Shown here piece after piece: positions 15,345-24,626 of a stretch of 64,000 nt of DNA; positions within the stretch are counted from its first letter, which is position 1, and the number at the start of each line of letters is the position of its first letter. Both the position numbers and the translations under genes were made by a program. Under the pieces are notes generated by a model, which worked only from the letters and a program-made list of their open reading frames with translations, was not told the origin of the DNA and made no database searches. Source of the DNA: Flavobacterium sp. MFBS3-15 (GTDB lineage: Bacteria > Bacteroidota > Bacteroidia > Flavobacteriales > Flavobacteriaceae); NCBI RefSeq assembly GCF_026107645.2, contig NZ_JAPCHV010000011.1, forward strand, positions 85,253-149,252. The letters are read 5' to 3'.

Positions 15345-16827
15345 CGGCTTTTTTGCTGATGCACAACAGCAACAGGAAGGTTATCAATCCATTAACGATG
15401 ATGAGTTCGTTATCAAACACATAGCCGCCCAGCAATTCTCCGGAATAGGTGTGCAGCAGTAACGTCAATAATGGCGATGCAATGCATATGAAAGGTACTG
15501 CTTTGTCCATTACGGTATAGTTTTTCATGAAAAGCCCAAAGGAGTAAAGCCCCAGCAGCGGTCCGTAAGTATATCCCGCAATACGGAATATCATGCTTAC
15601 TACTGATTTGTCATTCAGTGAATTGAATACGATTATAACCAGGAACATCAACAGCGAAAAGGCTATGTGTACCCCATGGCGTGTTTTTACATTGCCTGCT
15701 TTTCCCTGGTTTTCGGCTTTGTCCATACCTAAAAAATCGACGCAGAATGATGTGGTCAGTGCTGTAAGCGCCGAATCGGTCGTGGCGAAGGTTGCGGCAG
15801 TGAGCCCAAGCAGGAAAATTACTGAAGGGATAAGCGCCAAGTGATGGAAAGCGATCTCGGGGAAAAGCAAGTCGGTGCGGGGCTTGCCGGCCTCAAGCGG
15901 AACGTCTATTCCATTCCTGGAGGCATAGATGTACAGCAAGGCACCCACTCCAAGGAAAAAAATGTTTATTACCACGAAGATGCCTGTAAAAGTGAACATG
16001 TTCTTTTGTGCTTCGCCAATGTTTTTGCAGCTCAGGTTTTTTTGCATCAGGTCCTGGTCAAGCCCTACCATCGCAAGGGTGACAAAAATACCACCCAGTA
16101 TCTGCTTTACGAAGTGGAACCTGCTCCCTATGAAATCTTCAAAGAAAAATATTTTCGAATAGCTGCTTTGCTCTACAGCGGTAAATGCCTCGCCAAGGCT
16201 CATTTCCAGGCTGTCGCAGATGAAGTAAATGGTAAAGAAAACCGATGATACCAAAAAGAATGTTTGAAGTGTATCAGTAATGATGATGGTTTTTAGGCCG
16301 CCTTTGTAAGTATAGGCAAAAATGAGCAGCAATGAAAGCAGTACCGTTACCCAAAACGGAATTCCAAAGGCATTGAACACATAGCGTTGCAGTACGATAA
16401 CCACAAGATACAAGCGAAATGCCGACCCGATAGTACGGCTGATGAGGAATATCATAGCCGAGGTTTTGTAGCTGTAGTAGCCCAGCCTGCCTTCGATGTA
16501 GCTGTAAATGGAGGTAAGGTTAAGTCTGTAATACAGCGGCAGCAATACTTTGGCAATCAGTATGAAGCCTATGGCATTGCCGAGAATGAACTGGAAATAC
16601 TTAAACTGCTCACCGTTTGGTGAGCCCACTTCTCCCGGTACCGATATGAAAGTTACTCCCGAGAGCGCGGTGCCTATCATCCCGAAGGCTACCAGGTACC
16701 ATTTTGAGTTTTTATTGGCTTTGAAAAACGTATCATTGCTGCTGTCCTTTCGGCTTACGACCCTCGAAATGAGGATGAGTAACCCAAAGTAGACTATTAT
16801 GATGGAAAGTATGGTGACCGGCTGCAT
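15319..16827 (-). CDS. Sodium:solute symporter (SSS family)
   Basis: A 502-residue polytopic inner-membrane protein with about thirteen hydrophobic helices beginning at residue 5. SSS hallmarks include the discontinuous helix-1 region FGMIGTALSGVTFISVPG (about 51-68), helix breaks with Gly/Ser, and the AATFATTDSALTALTTSF sodium-site segment (about 345-362). The substrate (sugar, amino acid, sialic acid or pantothenate) cannot be read from sequence. The stop lies inside the 3' end of the convergent CoA-binding gene. recR is divergent. Confidence 0.9.
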   Translation of the reverse strand: MQPVTILSIIIVYFGLLILISRVVSRKDSSNDTFFKANKNSKWYLVAFGMIGTALSGVTFISVPGEVGSPNGEQFKYFQFILGNAIGFILIAKVLLPLYYRLNLTSIYSYIEGRLGYYSYKTSAMIFLISRTIGSAFRLYLVVIVLQRYVFNAFGIPFWVTVLLSLLLIFAYTYKGGLKTIIITDTLQTFFLVSSVFFTIYFICDSLEMSLGEAFTAVEQSSYSKIFFFEDFIGSRFHFVKQILGGIFVTLAMVGLDQDLMQKNLSCKNIGEAQKNMFTFTGIFVVINIFFLGVGALLYIYASRNGIDVPLEAGKPRTDLLFPEIAFHHLALIPSVIFLLGLTAATFATTDSALTALTTSFCVDFLGMDKAENQGKAGNVKTRHGVHIAFSLLMFLVIIVFNSLNDKSVVSMIFRIAGYTYGPLLGLYSFGLFMKNYTVMDKAVPFICIASPLLTLLLHTYSGELLGGYVFDNELIIVNGLITFLLLLCISKKAANTDLSRA

Positions 16828-16863
16828 ATGTTTGTGTTTGTTTTACAAAGCAACTAAAAATAT

Positions 16864-16931
16864 TTTGAATAATGCACGTATGCTAAATTTGTATCAATTT
16901 TGTTTAATATTTCGGATGATTGTTACCTTTG
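16864..16931 (+). promoter_or_regulatory. Two candidate recR promoters
   Basis: TTTG 16899-16902 with a 21-base spacer to TACCTTTG (16924-16931) would place the start of transcription essentially at the recR start codon. An upstream alternative, TTTG 16864-16867 and TAAATTTG 16884-16891, has a short 16-base spacer but would give a normal leader of about 40 bases. Confidence 0.55.
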
Positions 16932-16935
16932 CACC

Positions 16936-17550
16936 ATGATGGAAATGTCTTCAAAATTACTGGAAAGGGCTGTGGCAGAGATATCCCAACTACCCGGCAT
17001 AGGTAAGCGTACGGCGCTCAGGCTGGCATTGCACCTGCTTAAACAGCCGGAAGATCAAACGCAGGAACTGGCAGCGGCGCTACGCAAAATGAGGGAGGAA
17101 ATACAGTTTTGCAGGCAATGCCATAACATATCTGATGTTGAGGTGTGCGGGATATGTGCCAATGCTCTGCGCGATAAGTCGGTCATTTGTGTGGTAGAGG
17201 ATATTCGCGATGTGATGGCTATTGAGAATACCGGTTTTTTTAAAGGTATTTACCATGTGCTGGGCGGCAAAATTTCACCAATAGACGGTGTGGGGCCGGG
17301 GCAGCTGAATATAACATCGTTGGTTGAGAAAGTAAAATCCGGTGGTGTAAAGGAGCTTATTTTTGCCCTCAGTTCCACTATGGAGGGCGATACTACCAAT
17401 TTTTATATATACAGGCAAATCAGGGATTATCAGGTTACTACAACTACAATTGCGCGTGGCATAGGGGTTGGGGATGAGCTTGAGTTTGCCGACGAGGTTA
17501 CACTGGGAAGGAGCATCGTGCACAGGGTACCATTTGAAGGAGTGATTTAG
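16936..17550 (+). CDS. recR: Recombination mediator RecR
   Basis: About 204 residues: an N-terminal helix-hairpin-helix ([17 protein letters not shown]), a four-Cys zinc finger (CRQC...CGIC, near residues 60-75), a Toprim domain starting [14 protein letters not shown], and the C-terminal Walker-B-like region ([15 protein letters not shown]). RecR works with RecO and RecF to load RecA at gaps. The start is one of the clustered ATGs at 16936, 16939 or 16945; family members start close to MSSKLLE. An upstream ATG at 16900 would add residues not found in relatives and overlaps the promoter. Confidence 0.97.
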   Translation: MMEMSSKLLERAVAEISQLPGIGKRTALRLALHLLKQPEDQTQELAAALRKMREEIQFCRQCHNISDVEVCGICANALRDKSVICVVEDIRDVMAIENTGFFKGIYHVLGGKISPIDGVGPGQLNITSLVEKVKSGGVKELIFALSSTMEGDTTNFYIYRQIRDYQVTTTTIARGIGVGDELEFADEVTLGRSIVHRVPFEGVI

Positions 17551-17866
17551 GATAATTGCTATAATGGTGTTAAAATATTTAAAATTTAAATATTTATAGT
17601 CGTATATTAGCGGCATTTGTGCGTTCTCTTAATGTTGATTATAGTATTTTGTCAAAATGTTCTGATAGTTTTGTACCGGTACGGAAATAATTGGTTTTTA
17701 CCGTGGCTAAATGGGTGAATCATTGCTGTTTTTTCAGGTGTTTTGGGGTAATATTGAATTAATAAAAAAAGGACAGAAGTAAAGATAAAATAATAGTATG
17801 TTAAAATATTAGTCTATATATTTGCAATCCAAACCAGATGCTATTTATAGCATAAAACCAATTTTA
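17551..17866 (+). promoter_or_regulatory. 316-bp non-coding region upstream of the polysaccharide locus
   Basis: No gene found. It contains a 23-base AT-only near-perfect palindrome at 17573-17595 just after recR (possible terminator or protein site), a TATATTTG -7 element at 17817-17824 without a convincing -33 partner, and a hairpin ATGCTA-TTTA-TAGCAT at 17838-17853 in the presumed leader, 14 bases before the first ATG of the locus. This is the best candidate for the main promoter of the locus. Confidence 0.55.
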
Positions 17867-18868
17867 ATGCACGCAGAATTAAAGAAAAAAGTTCTTATAA
17901 CGGGTGGTGCAGGCTTTATCGGCTCAAATTTGTGCGACCATTTTATAAACAAAGGTTATAAAGTAGTTTGCCTTGATAATTTTGCCACCGGCCACAGGAA
18001 GAATATCGAACACCATCTTTCAAATCCCGATTTCACGCTTATTGAGGGCGACATAAGGAATATGGCTGATTGCATGGCAGCAGCTGAAGGTGCTGACTAT
18101 GTGTTGCATCAGGCGGCCTTGGGTTCTGTGCCGCGCTCCATAAAAGATCCGTATACCAGCAACGATGTCAATGTTAGCGGGTTTCTTAACATGATCATAG
18201 CATCCAGGGATGCGGGTGTTAAGAGGTTTGTCTACGCTGCAAGCTCATCCACCTACGGTGATTTTGAGTCGCTTCCTAAAGTCGAGGATAAAATTGGGAA
18301 ACCGCTATCGCCTTATGCCATTACCAAGTATGTGAATGAACTATATGCCGATATCTTCAGCAAGACCTATGGCATCGAAACGATCGGTCTCCGCTATTTC
18401 AATGTTTTTGGCAGGAGGCAGGACCCTAATGGGGCTTATGCGGCGGTAATACCAAAATTTGTAATGCAGTTCATGAAGCATGAGAGCCCTGTTGTTAACG
18501 GTGATGGTAATTATTCGAGAGATTTTACCTATATCGATAATGTGGTGCTGATGAATGAGCTGGCTATGACTACGGATAATCCGGAGGCTGTAAATACAGT
18601 ATATAACACCGCTTTTGGCGACCGCAATACGCTTAATGACCTTATTGGCTACCTGAAGCAATATCTTTCTGAATACGATGCAGAAATTGCTAATGTAGAA
18701 GTTATTCACGGGCCAAACAGACAGGGGGATATCCCGCATTCGCTTGCAAGTATAGACAAAGCGAAGCAGATGCTTGGCTATAATCCGGAATTTTCACTTC
18801 AGGCCGGTTTAAAACAAGCCGTGGGATGGTATTGGGAAAACCTAAAAACTACAGAAACAGTAAAATAA
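17867..18868 (+). CDS. UDP-N-acetylglucosamine(uronate) 4-epimerase, WbpP/TviC-like SDR
   Basis: A 333-residue extended SDR: glycine-rich loop TGGAGFIGSN at the N-terminus, the SSSTYGD serine segment, and Y-A-I-T-K with the catalytic Tyr and Lys. The stretch GLRYFNVFGRRQDPNGAYAAVIPK is characteristic of WbpP/TviC epimerases, which interconvert UDP-GlcNAc/GalNAc or the corresponding uronates. It is the first gene of the polysaccharide locus and is 3 bases from the dehydrogenase that follows, so the pair should give a UDP-HexNAcA precursor. I chose the ATG at 17867; an upstream TTG would overlap the leader hairpin. Confidence 0.88.
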   Translation: MHAELKKKVLITGGAGFIGSNLCDHFINKGYKVVCLDNFATGHRKNIEHHLSNPDFTLIEGDIRNMADCMAAAEGADYVLHQAALGSVPRSIKDPYTSNDVNVSGFLNMIIASRDAGVKRFVYAASSSTYGDFESLPKVEDKIGKPLSPYAITKYVNELYADIFSKTYGIETIGLRYFNVFGRRQDPNGAYAAVIPKFVMQFMKHESPVVNGDGNYSRDFTYIDNVVLMNELAMTTDNPEAVNTVYNTAFGDRNTLNDLIGYLKQYLSEYDAEIANVEVIHGPNRQGDIPHSLASIDKAKQMLGYNPEFSLQAGLKQAVGWYWENLKTTETVK

Positions 18869-18871
18869 TAG

Positions 18872-20140
18872 ATGAAAATAGCAGTAATTGGATTAGGATA
18901 TGTCGGGCTGCCTTTAGCCAGGCTGTTTGCTACAAAATATTCAGTAATAGGCTTTGATATCAACCAATCCCGGGTAAATGAGCTTAATTCAGGCAAAGAC
19001 AGTACCCTGGAGGTTGAAGATGATCTCCTTAAGTCTGTCCTTGTAGATGAGCCGGGCAAGCCTGGCTTGTACTGCTCAACAAACATAGACGATATCAAAG
19101 ACTGTAATTATTATGTAGTTACTGTTCCGACCCCTGTTGATAAGAACAACAGGCCGGATCTCACGCCGCTTTATAAGTCCAGCGAAACCGTAGGTAAGGT
19201 GCTCAAGAAAGGCGATATTGTCATTTATGAATCTACTGTGTATCCCGGAGTTACCGAGGACGAATGCGTACCGGTGCTGGAGCGTGTAAGCGGCCTTAAA
19301 TTCAATGAGGATTTCTTTGCAGGCTACTCTCCCGAAAGGATTAACCCCGGTGATAAAGAACATACTGTAGAAAAAATATTAAAGGTGACTGCAGGTTCTA
19401 CACCTGAAGTTGGCGAGAAAGTAAACGAGCTTTACAGGTCGGTTATAAAAGCGGGTACACACCTTGCGCCAACTATAAAAGTTGCCGAAGCGGCTAAAGT
19501 AATCGAGAACTCGCAAAGGGATATCAATATCGCCTTTGTAAATGAGTTGGCTAAAATATTCAACTGCATGGACATTGATACACATGCAGTATTGGAGGCC
19601 GCGGGTACAAAGTGGAATTTCCTTCCCTTCAGGCCGGGCCTTGTGGGGGGGCACTGCATAGGGGTAGATCCTTATTACCTGGCCCAGAAAGCCCAGGAGG
19701 TAGGCTATCATCCCGAAATCATTCTTGCAGGCAGGAGGCTTAATGACAGCATGGGGGAGTATGTAGCATCCCAGGTGGTTAAGCTGATGATAAAGAGGAA
19801 TATAACGATCAATAATTCTAACCTCCTCATGCTGGGTATTACCTTTAAAGAGAACTGCCCGGATGTGAGGAATACAAAGATTATCGATGTTATCAAGGCA
19901 CTGAAGGATTACGGTATCAATATTACCATTTTTGATCCGTGGGCAAGCCCTGCGGAGGTTAATCATGAATATGGCCTTGAAACCGTTACCGTGCTTCCTT
20001 CTGAAAAGTATGATGCCATTGTTCTTGGTGTCGCTCACAATGAGTTTAAAGAGCTTGATTTTTCAAATATCAGGACAGCTAATAGTGTTGTTTATGATGT
20101 GAAGGGTATACTGGGCGCTAAAGCCGACGGTAAGCTCTAA
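18872..20140 (+). CDS. UDP-N-acetylhexosamine 6-dehydrogenase, WbpO/TviB-like
   Basis: A 422-residue UDP-sugar dehydrogenase: N-terminal Rossmann loop [18 protein letters not shown], the [11 protein letters not shown] strand, and the catalytic cysteine motif [12 protein letters not shown]. This form of the Cys motif and the spacing fit WbpO/TviB/WbpA enzymes, which oxidise UDP-HexNAc to the uronic acid with two NAD+. It follows the WbpP-like epimerase, so together they supply UDP-GlcNAcA or UDP-GalNAcA to the locus. Whether oxidation or epimerisation comes first is not decidable here. Confidence 0.9.
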   Translation: MKIAVIGLGYVGLPLARLFATKYSVIGFDINQSRVNELNSGKDSTLEVEDDLLKSVLVDEPGKPGLYCSTNIDDIKDCNYYVVTVPTPVDKNNRPDLTPLYKSSETVGKVLKKGDIVIYESTVYPGVTEDECVPVLERVSGLKFNEDFFAGYSPERINPGDKEHTVEKILKVTAGSTPEVGEKVNELYRSVIKAGTHLAPTIKVAEAAKVIENSQRDINIAFVNELAKIFNCMDIDTHAVLEAAGTKWNFLPFRPGLVGGHCIGVDPYYLAQKAQEVGYHPEIILAGRRLNDSMGEYVASQVVKLMIKRNITINNSNLLMLGITFKENCPDVRNTKIIDVIKALKDYGINITIFDPWASPAEVNHEYGLETVTVLPSEKYDAIVLGVAHNEFKELDFSNIRTANSVVYDVKGILGAKADGKL

Positions 20141-20166
20141 TATTGGATACTTACATTTTTACAATT

Positions 20167-21564
20167 ATGAAAATTACAAATATATGTTGTATAGGTGCCG
20201 GTTACGTTGGCGGGCCGACAATGGCAGTCATTGCGCACAAGTGCCCGGACATTAAGGTAACAATTGTTGACCTGAATGCTGAAAGGATTGCAGCATGGAA
20301 TGATGAAAATATAGATAACCTTCCTGTTTATGAACCGGGCCTTGGAGAGATTGTCCGGTCGGCAAGGGGAAGGAACCTTTTTTTCTCTACAGAAGTTGAA
20401 AAAGCGATTGACGAAGCGCAGATGATATTCATTTCTGTGAATACCCCAACGAAAACTTATGGACTTGGGAAGGGCAAGGCGGCAGATTTGAAGTATATTG
20501 AACTTTGTGCCAGGCAGATTGCCTCTGTGGCAAAGGATGATAAAATAGTAGTTGAAAAATCAACACTTCCCGTGCGTACTGCTGAAGCGGTGAGGAGCAT
20601 TCTTGATAATACAGGGAATGGTGTTAAATTCCAAATATTGTCGAACCCAGAATTCCTTGCCGAAGGAACAGCTGTAGATGATTTGCTGAATCCTGACAGG
20701 GTGCTTATAGGCGGCGATACCGATGCAGAAGGGCAGGAAGCTATCAATGCGCTGGTTGAGGTATATGCAAACTGGATACCTAAGGAGCGCATCCTTACTA
20801 CGAATGTATGGTCGTCAGAACTTTCAAAGTTAACTGCCAACGCTTTCCTGGCGCAAAGGGTTTCATCTATCAATGCAATGTCGGAGCTGTGTGAAAAAAC
20901 CGGTGCCGATGTGAATGAGGTGGCAAGGGCTATAGGGATGGACAGCCGGATAGGGCCAAAATTCCTCAAGGCATCTGTTGGTTTTGGCGGCTCATGTTTC
21001 CAAAAGGATATCCTTAATCTTGTCTATATTGCCAAGTCATACGGCCTTCATGAAGTTGCTGATTACTGGGAGCAGGTTATCATAATGAACGATCATCAAA
21101 AAAGGCGTTTTGCGGCAAACATTGTTAAAACGCTTTACAATACCGTATCCGGGAAAAAAATTGCTTTCCTCGGATGGGCATTTAAAAAAGACACCAATGA
21201 CACACGTGAATCGGCAGCAATATATGTAGCTGATGACCTGTTAAACGAACAAGCCAGCATAGCGGTTTATGACCCGAAAGTGGAGACTGAAACAATTTAC
21301 AGGGATCTGGACTATCTCGGTACAAGGACGCCTGCTGAAAACAAATCGGGCGTTGTAACATTTGAAGATGCCTATGAGGCATGCCACAATGCTCATGCTA
21401 TAGCAGTATTGACAGAGTGGGATGAATTTAAAGGATATGACTGGCAAAAAATATACGATAATATGAAAAAACCTGCCTTTGTTTTTGATGGCAGGAATGT
21501 TTTGGATGCCGGTAAGCTGATGGGAATAGGGTTCATATTTAATGGGGTAGGAAAAGCCTATTAA
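20167..21564 (+). CDS. ugd: UDP-glucose 6-dehydrogenase
   Basis: A 465-residue dehydrogenase beginning [20 protein letters not shown]. Length and motifs ([40 protein letters not shown] with the catalytic Cys) match the long UGDH type shared with animals and found in many Bacteroidota, distinct from the shorter enzyme upstream. It makes UDP-glucuronic acid. I chose the ATG at 20167, since the in-frame TTG at 20143 adds residues ahead of the Rossmann fold. The UDP-glucuronate 4-epimerase two genes downstream would use its product. Confidence 0.93.
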   Translation: MKITNICCIGAGYVGGPTMAVIAHKCPDIKVTIVDLNAERIAAWNDENIDNLPVYEPGLGEIVRSARGRNLFFSTEVEKAIDEAQMIFISVNTPTKTYGLGKGKAADLKYIELCARQIASVAKDDKIVVEKSTLPVRTAEAVRSILDNTGNGVKFQILSNPEFLAEGTAVDDLLNPDRVLIGGDTDAEGQEAINALVEVYANWIPKERILTTNVWSSELSKLTANAFLAQRVSSINAMSELCEKTGADVNEVARAIGMDSRIGPKFLKASVGFGGSCFQKDILNLVYIAKSYGLHEVADYWEQVIIMNDHQKRRFAANIVKTLYNTVSGKKIAFLGWAFKKDTNDTRESAAIYVADDLLNEQASIAVYDPKVETETIYRDLDYLGTRTPAENKSGVVTFEDAYEACHNAHAIAVLTEWDEFKGYDWQKIYDNMKKPAFVFDGRNVLDAGKLMGIGFIFNGVGKAY

Positions 21565-21610
21565 CGGATCCTTAGGGTTTTGAATAATATTAATTAATAA
21601 TACTGAATGT

Positions 21611-21676
21611 TAGCCCAAAGGTAATTGGGACTGACGGGGCGGAGCCGTGAAAAGGCGTGCCGAAAAGGACCTGATA
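21611..21676 (+). promoter_or_regulatory. GC-rich structured leader ahead of the UpxY-like gene
   Basis: In an AT-rich gap this 66-base stretch is conspicuously GC-rich. It holds a hairpin CCCAA (21614-21618)/TTGGG (21625-21629), then ACGG...CCGT and GGC-GT-GCC potential stems separated by purine runs (GAAAAG, GAAAAGG). It ends at the ATG of a NusG paralog. It could be the loading site of the antiterminator (an ops-like element), an autoregulatory leader, or a riboswitch-like RNA. No known class was recognised. Confidence 0.5.
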
Positions 21677-22159
21677 ATGCCGTGGTACGTAGTTTATACA
21701 AATCCGAAATCCGAGAAAAAAGTTTCACAACAGCTTGTCGCAATGGGCATCGAGGTATATTGCCCTTTGGTGTCTGCTGTAAGGCAATGGTCTGACAGGA
21801 AGAAGAAGGTAGAAGTACCTTTATTTACATCCTATGTGTTTGTAAATATAGAGGAAAAAGATAAAAACCGTGTGTTTGATGCCAGGGGAGTTGTCAAATA
21901 CCTGTTTTGGCTTGGCAAGCCTGCGGTTGTGAGGGAAGAAGAAATTCTTGCCATAAAAAAATGGCTTACAGAAGAGGTGACAGATGTAGAAGTTGGCAGC
22001 ATAAAAAAAGGCGATCTTTTTGAAATTAAAGACGGGCCTTTTGCAAACCATTCCGGCGTTATACATGAAATAAGCAAAAGCACAATTAAACTGATAATAG
22101 AATCAATAGGTGTCGTGCTGACCATTAAATATGGCGCGGGCAAGGACACAACCAGATAA
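21677..22159 (+). CDS. NusG-paralog transcription antiterminator, UpxY-like
   Basis: A 160-residue protein starting MPWYVVYTNPKSEKKV, the classic NGN-domain opening with W-Y-V-V-Y-T and the K-x-E-K-K helix, then F-T-S-Y-V-F-V and GVVKYLFWLGKPA. A KOW-like C-terminal domain (about 105-155; KKGDLFEIKDGPFANHSG) follows. In Bacteroides, UpxY proteins bind RNA polymerase at the start of their own capsule operon and prevent early termination. Here it is not the first gene but lies after three precursor genes. I chose the ATG at 21677 over an upstream GTG at 21647 because family members start at MxWYV. Confidence 0.9.
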   Translation: MPWYVVYTNPKSEKKVSQQLVAMGIEVYCPLVSAVRQWSDRKKKVEVPLFTSYVFVNIEEKDKNRVFDARGVVKYLFWLGKPAVVREEEILAIKKWLTEEVTDVEVGSIKKGDLFEIKDGPFANHSGVIHEISKSTIKLIIESIGVVLTIKYGAGKDTTR

Positions 22160-22171
22160 ACCGGACATAGC

Positions 22172-23173
22172 ATGAAAATATTGGTTACAGGCGCTGCGGG
22201 ATTCATTGGATACCACCTTTGTGAGAGGCTTCTGGCTATGGGCCATGATGTAGTGGGGCTTGACAACATTAATGATTACTATGATGTAAACCTTAAATAC
22301 GGAAGGCTTTTGCAATTGGGTATTGCAGATCCTGCCGACAATGTTTTGCAGCCAAGCAGCATTTATGATAAATTCAGCTTTGTGAAGATGGGGCTTGAGG
22401 AAAGGCAAGCGCTACCTGCCCTGTTTGAACAACAGCAATTTGACATCGTATGCAATCTTGCAGCCCAGGCGGGAGTAAGGTATAGCCTGCAAAACCCGTT
22501 TGCCTATATAGACAGCAACATTGTAGGATTCATGAACATACTCGAGTGTTGCAGGAATAATAATGTGAAAAATCTTGTGTATGCAAGCAGCTCAAGTATA
22601 TATGGGCTTAACGATAAGATTCCATTTTCTACAGATGACAACGTCGATAACCCGATAAGCCTCTATGCTGCCACCAAGAAAAGCAATGAGCTGATGGCGC
22701 ACACTTACAGCCACTTGTTTGGAATCAAGACAACTGGCCTCCGCTTCTTTACTGTGTATGGCCCATGGGGCAGGCCTGACATGGCCATGTTCCTGTTTAC
22801 AGACGCAATATTAAAAGATAAGCCAATACAAGTATTCAATGAAGGTAGGCTCTCAAGGGATTTTACTTATATAGATGACACAGTGCAGGGTATTGTAGAT
22901 ACATTGTTTGATGCTGATAAGGATACACTGTACAAAGTATACAACATAGGTAACAGCAAGCCTGTAAAACTGTTAGATTTTATTGCCGAAATAGAAAAAA
23001 CCATAGGCCGCGAGGCAAAGAAGGATTACCTGCCAATGCAGCCGGGTGACGTTGAAAGGACATGGGCCGATGTAGCGCCTCTTGCTGCCGATTTTGACTA
23101 CCAGCCTTCAACCGATATCAGTGTGGGGGTCGAAAAATTCATAAACTGGTATAAGGAATATTATAAAGTATAA
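22172..23173 (+). CDS. UDP-glucuronate 4-epimerase-like SDR (CapI/LpsL type)
   Basis: A 333-residue extended SDR: loop TGAAGFIGYH, the DNINDYYDVNLK segment typical of UDP-GlcA 4-epimerases, SSSIYG, Y-A-A-T-K catalytic pair and GLRFFTVYGPWGRPDMA. The enzyme would convert UDP-glucuronate into UDP-galacturonate in the cytoplasm. Together with ugd upstream it points to uronic acid in the repeat unit. It is separated by only 12 bases from the UpxY-like gene. Confidence 0.9.
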   Translation: MKILVTGAAGFIGYHLCERLLAMGHDVVGLDNINDYYDVNLKYGRLLQLGIADPADNVLQPSSIYDKFSFVKMGLEERQALPALFEQQQFDIVCNLAAQAGVRYSLQNPFAYIDSNIVGFMNILECCRNNNVKNLVYASSSSIYGLNDKIPFSTDDNVDNPISLYAATKKSNELMAHTYSHLFGIKTTGLRFFTVYGPWGRPDMAMFLFTDAILKDKPIQVFNEGRLSRDFTYIDDTVQGIVDTLFDADKDTLYKVYNIGNSKPVKLLDFIAEIEKTIGREAKKDYLPMQPGDVERTWADVAPLAADFDYQPSTDISVGVEKFINWYKEYYKV

Positions 23174-23253
23174 TTAGTAAGGTTGGAAACAATATGTTGA
23201 ATGCTAACACTATATAATTATACTGATTTGGTATAATTAATAGAATTCTTCGC

Positions 23254-23281
23254 TTGCTATTGTGAAATTGCATTATATTTG
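23254..23281 (+). promoter_or_regulatory. Promoter of the sulfate-activation genes
   Basis: TTG at 23254-23256, 17-base spacer, TATATTTG at 23274-23281, about 85 bases ahead of cysQ. It implies that the sulfate block is transcribed at least partly independently of the precursor genes. Confidence 0.7.
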
Positions 23282-23365
23282 CCCGGTTGCTAAGAGCTTG
23301 AGATTGTTAAGAAAAACAGGCTTTCGAAGCAATTTTTGAAAATATAAAACCAAACCATACAATTG

Positions 23366-24166
23366 ATGAACCAGAACTACAAAACAGCCATAAAAGCCAG
23401 TATTGAGGCAGGAGAGGCGATCATGCAAATTTATGTAAAGGATTTTGCAGTTGATTACAAACAGGACGAGTCGCCCCTGACCGATGCCGACAAGGCTGCT
23501 AATGAGGTTATCATGGAGCACCTGATGCCTATTGGAATCCCTGTAATCAGTGAGGAAAACAAACAATTGCCATATGAAGAACGTAAAGGCTGGACATCTT
23601 GTTGGATAGTGGACCCACTTGACGGTACAAAGGAATTCATCAAGAAGAATGGAGAGTTTACTGTAAATATTGCATTAGTGACTAATGGTGTGCCACAATT
23701 TGGTGTAATTTATGTCCCTGCTGTAAATATGGTGTATTATGCCGATGCAGCTACAGGTACTGCCTATCGTGCTGAAGTCAAAGATACCTCTGCAGATGTT
23801 GAAGAAGTGTTAAAAAATGCAGTTGCCATTGGCCCGGCAAGGGACGATAAGGCGATGAGGGTGGTAGGCAGCCGGTCACATATGAGCCAGGATACATTGG
23901 AGTATGTAGATGGCCTTAAACAAGTTACGGATAAGGAAATAGAGATTGTTTCTAAGGGTAGTTCACTTAAATTTTGCCTTGTTGCAGAAGGTAAAGCTGA
24001 TGTTTACCCCAGGTTTGCCCCTACCATGGAATGGGATACAGCTGCAGGACAGGCCATCTGTAAGGCTGTTGGCGTTTCTGTCATTGATTGGGGAACCAAG
24101 CAGGAAATGCAGTATAATAAAGAGAATCTTTTAAATCCGTATTTTTTAGTGTCATATGAAGGATAA
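23366..24166 (+). CDS. cysQ: 3'(2'),5'-bisphosphate nucleotidase CysQ
   Basis: A 266-residue member of the inositol monophosphatase superfamily. The metal-binding motif WIVDPLDGTKEFI lies near residues 84-96, with an upstream acidic E-E-N residue set (ISEENK) and the C-terminal WDTAAGQAI segment; all are family hallmarks. CysQ hydrolyses PAP, the by-product of every PAPS-dependent sulfotransfer, to AMP and phosphate. Being first in the sulfate block of a locus with three sulfotransferases, its likely job is to remove PAP made by glycan sulfation. Its end overlaps the next gene by 11 bases. Confidence 0.93.
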   Translation: MNQNYKTAIKASIEAGEAIMQIYVKDFAVDYKQDESPLTDADKAANEVIMEHLMPIGIPVISEENKQLPYEERKGWTSCWIVDPLDGTKEFIKKNGEFTVNIALVTNGVPQFGVIYVPAVNMVYYADAATGTAYRAEVKDTSADVEEVLKNAVAIGPARDDKAMRVVGSRSHMSQDTLEYVDGLKQVTDKEIEIVSKGSSLKFCLVAEGKADVYPRFAPTMEWDTAAGQAICKAVGVSVIDWGTKQEMQYNKENLLNPYFLVSYEG

Positions 24167-24626
24167 TTCACACAAGCGGCATTTAGTTAAGGCGGTTAGC
24201 TGGCGTGTAGTGGGTACTATTGATACCATGCTGCTTAGCTGGCTGATTTCCGGAGACCCAATGATAGGTGTCAAGGTAGGCTTCTCTGAAGTATTGACCA
24301 AAATATTGCTCTATTATCTTCATGAGCGGGCGTGGTTTAAAATTAACCTTTCTAAAGACGGGATATTACGCGAAAGCCGCAAGCGCCACCTTGCAAAAAC
24401 TGTTAGCTGGCGTATGGTTGGGACAATCGACACTATGATACTTGCCTGGATTATTTCGGGTAATCCTCTCACAGGATTTAAAATCGGCCTTTCGGAAGTG
24501 ATGACTAAAATGACGCTTTATTACCTGCACGAAAGGATTTGGTATAAAGTGAAATTCGGCCTGCCTAAAGAAAAGATTGAAGAAATGGAAGCAGTAAAGG
24601 CTGCTAAGCAAAACGGCAAGATATGA
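24156..24626 (+). CDS. Tandem DUF2061 membrane protein
   Basis: A 156-residue protein with two copies of the DUF2061 unit (about 8-66 and 76-134). Each begins K-R-H-L-x-K-x-V-S-W-R and ends E-x-x-T-K-x-x-L-Y-Y-L-H-E-R, and contains two short hydrophobic helices, suggesting an inner-membrane protein of four short helices. The gene overlaps cysQ by 11 bases and cysC by 4, so tight coupling with sulfate activation is certain from layout. The function of DUF2061 is not known; transport of sulfate or scaffolding of the activation enzymes are possible. Confidence 0.88.
   Translation: MKDNSHKRHLVKAVSWRVVGTIDTMLLSWLISGDPMIGVKVGFSEVLTKILLYYLHERAWFKINLSKDGILRESRKRHLAKTVSWRMVGTIDTMILAWIISGNPLTGFKIGLSEVMTKMTLYYLHERIWYKVKFGLPKEKIEEMEAVKAAKQNGKI

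Noticed and set aside
19379..20038. 219-residue minus-strand frame inside the WbpO-like gene
   Set aside because: Antisense to a well-supported dehydrogenase; no domain seen.
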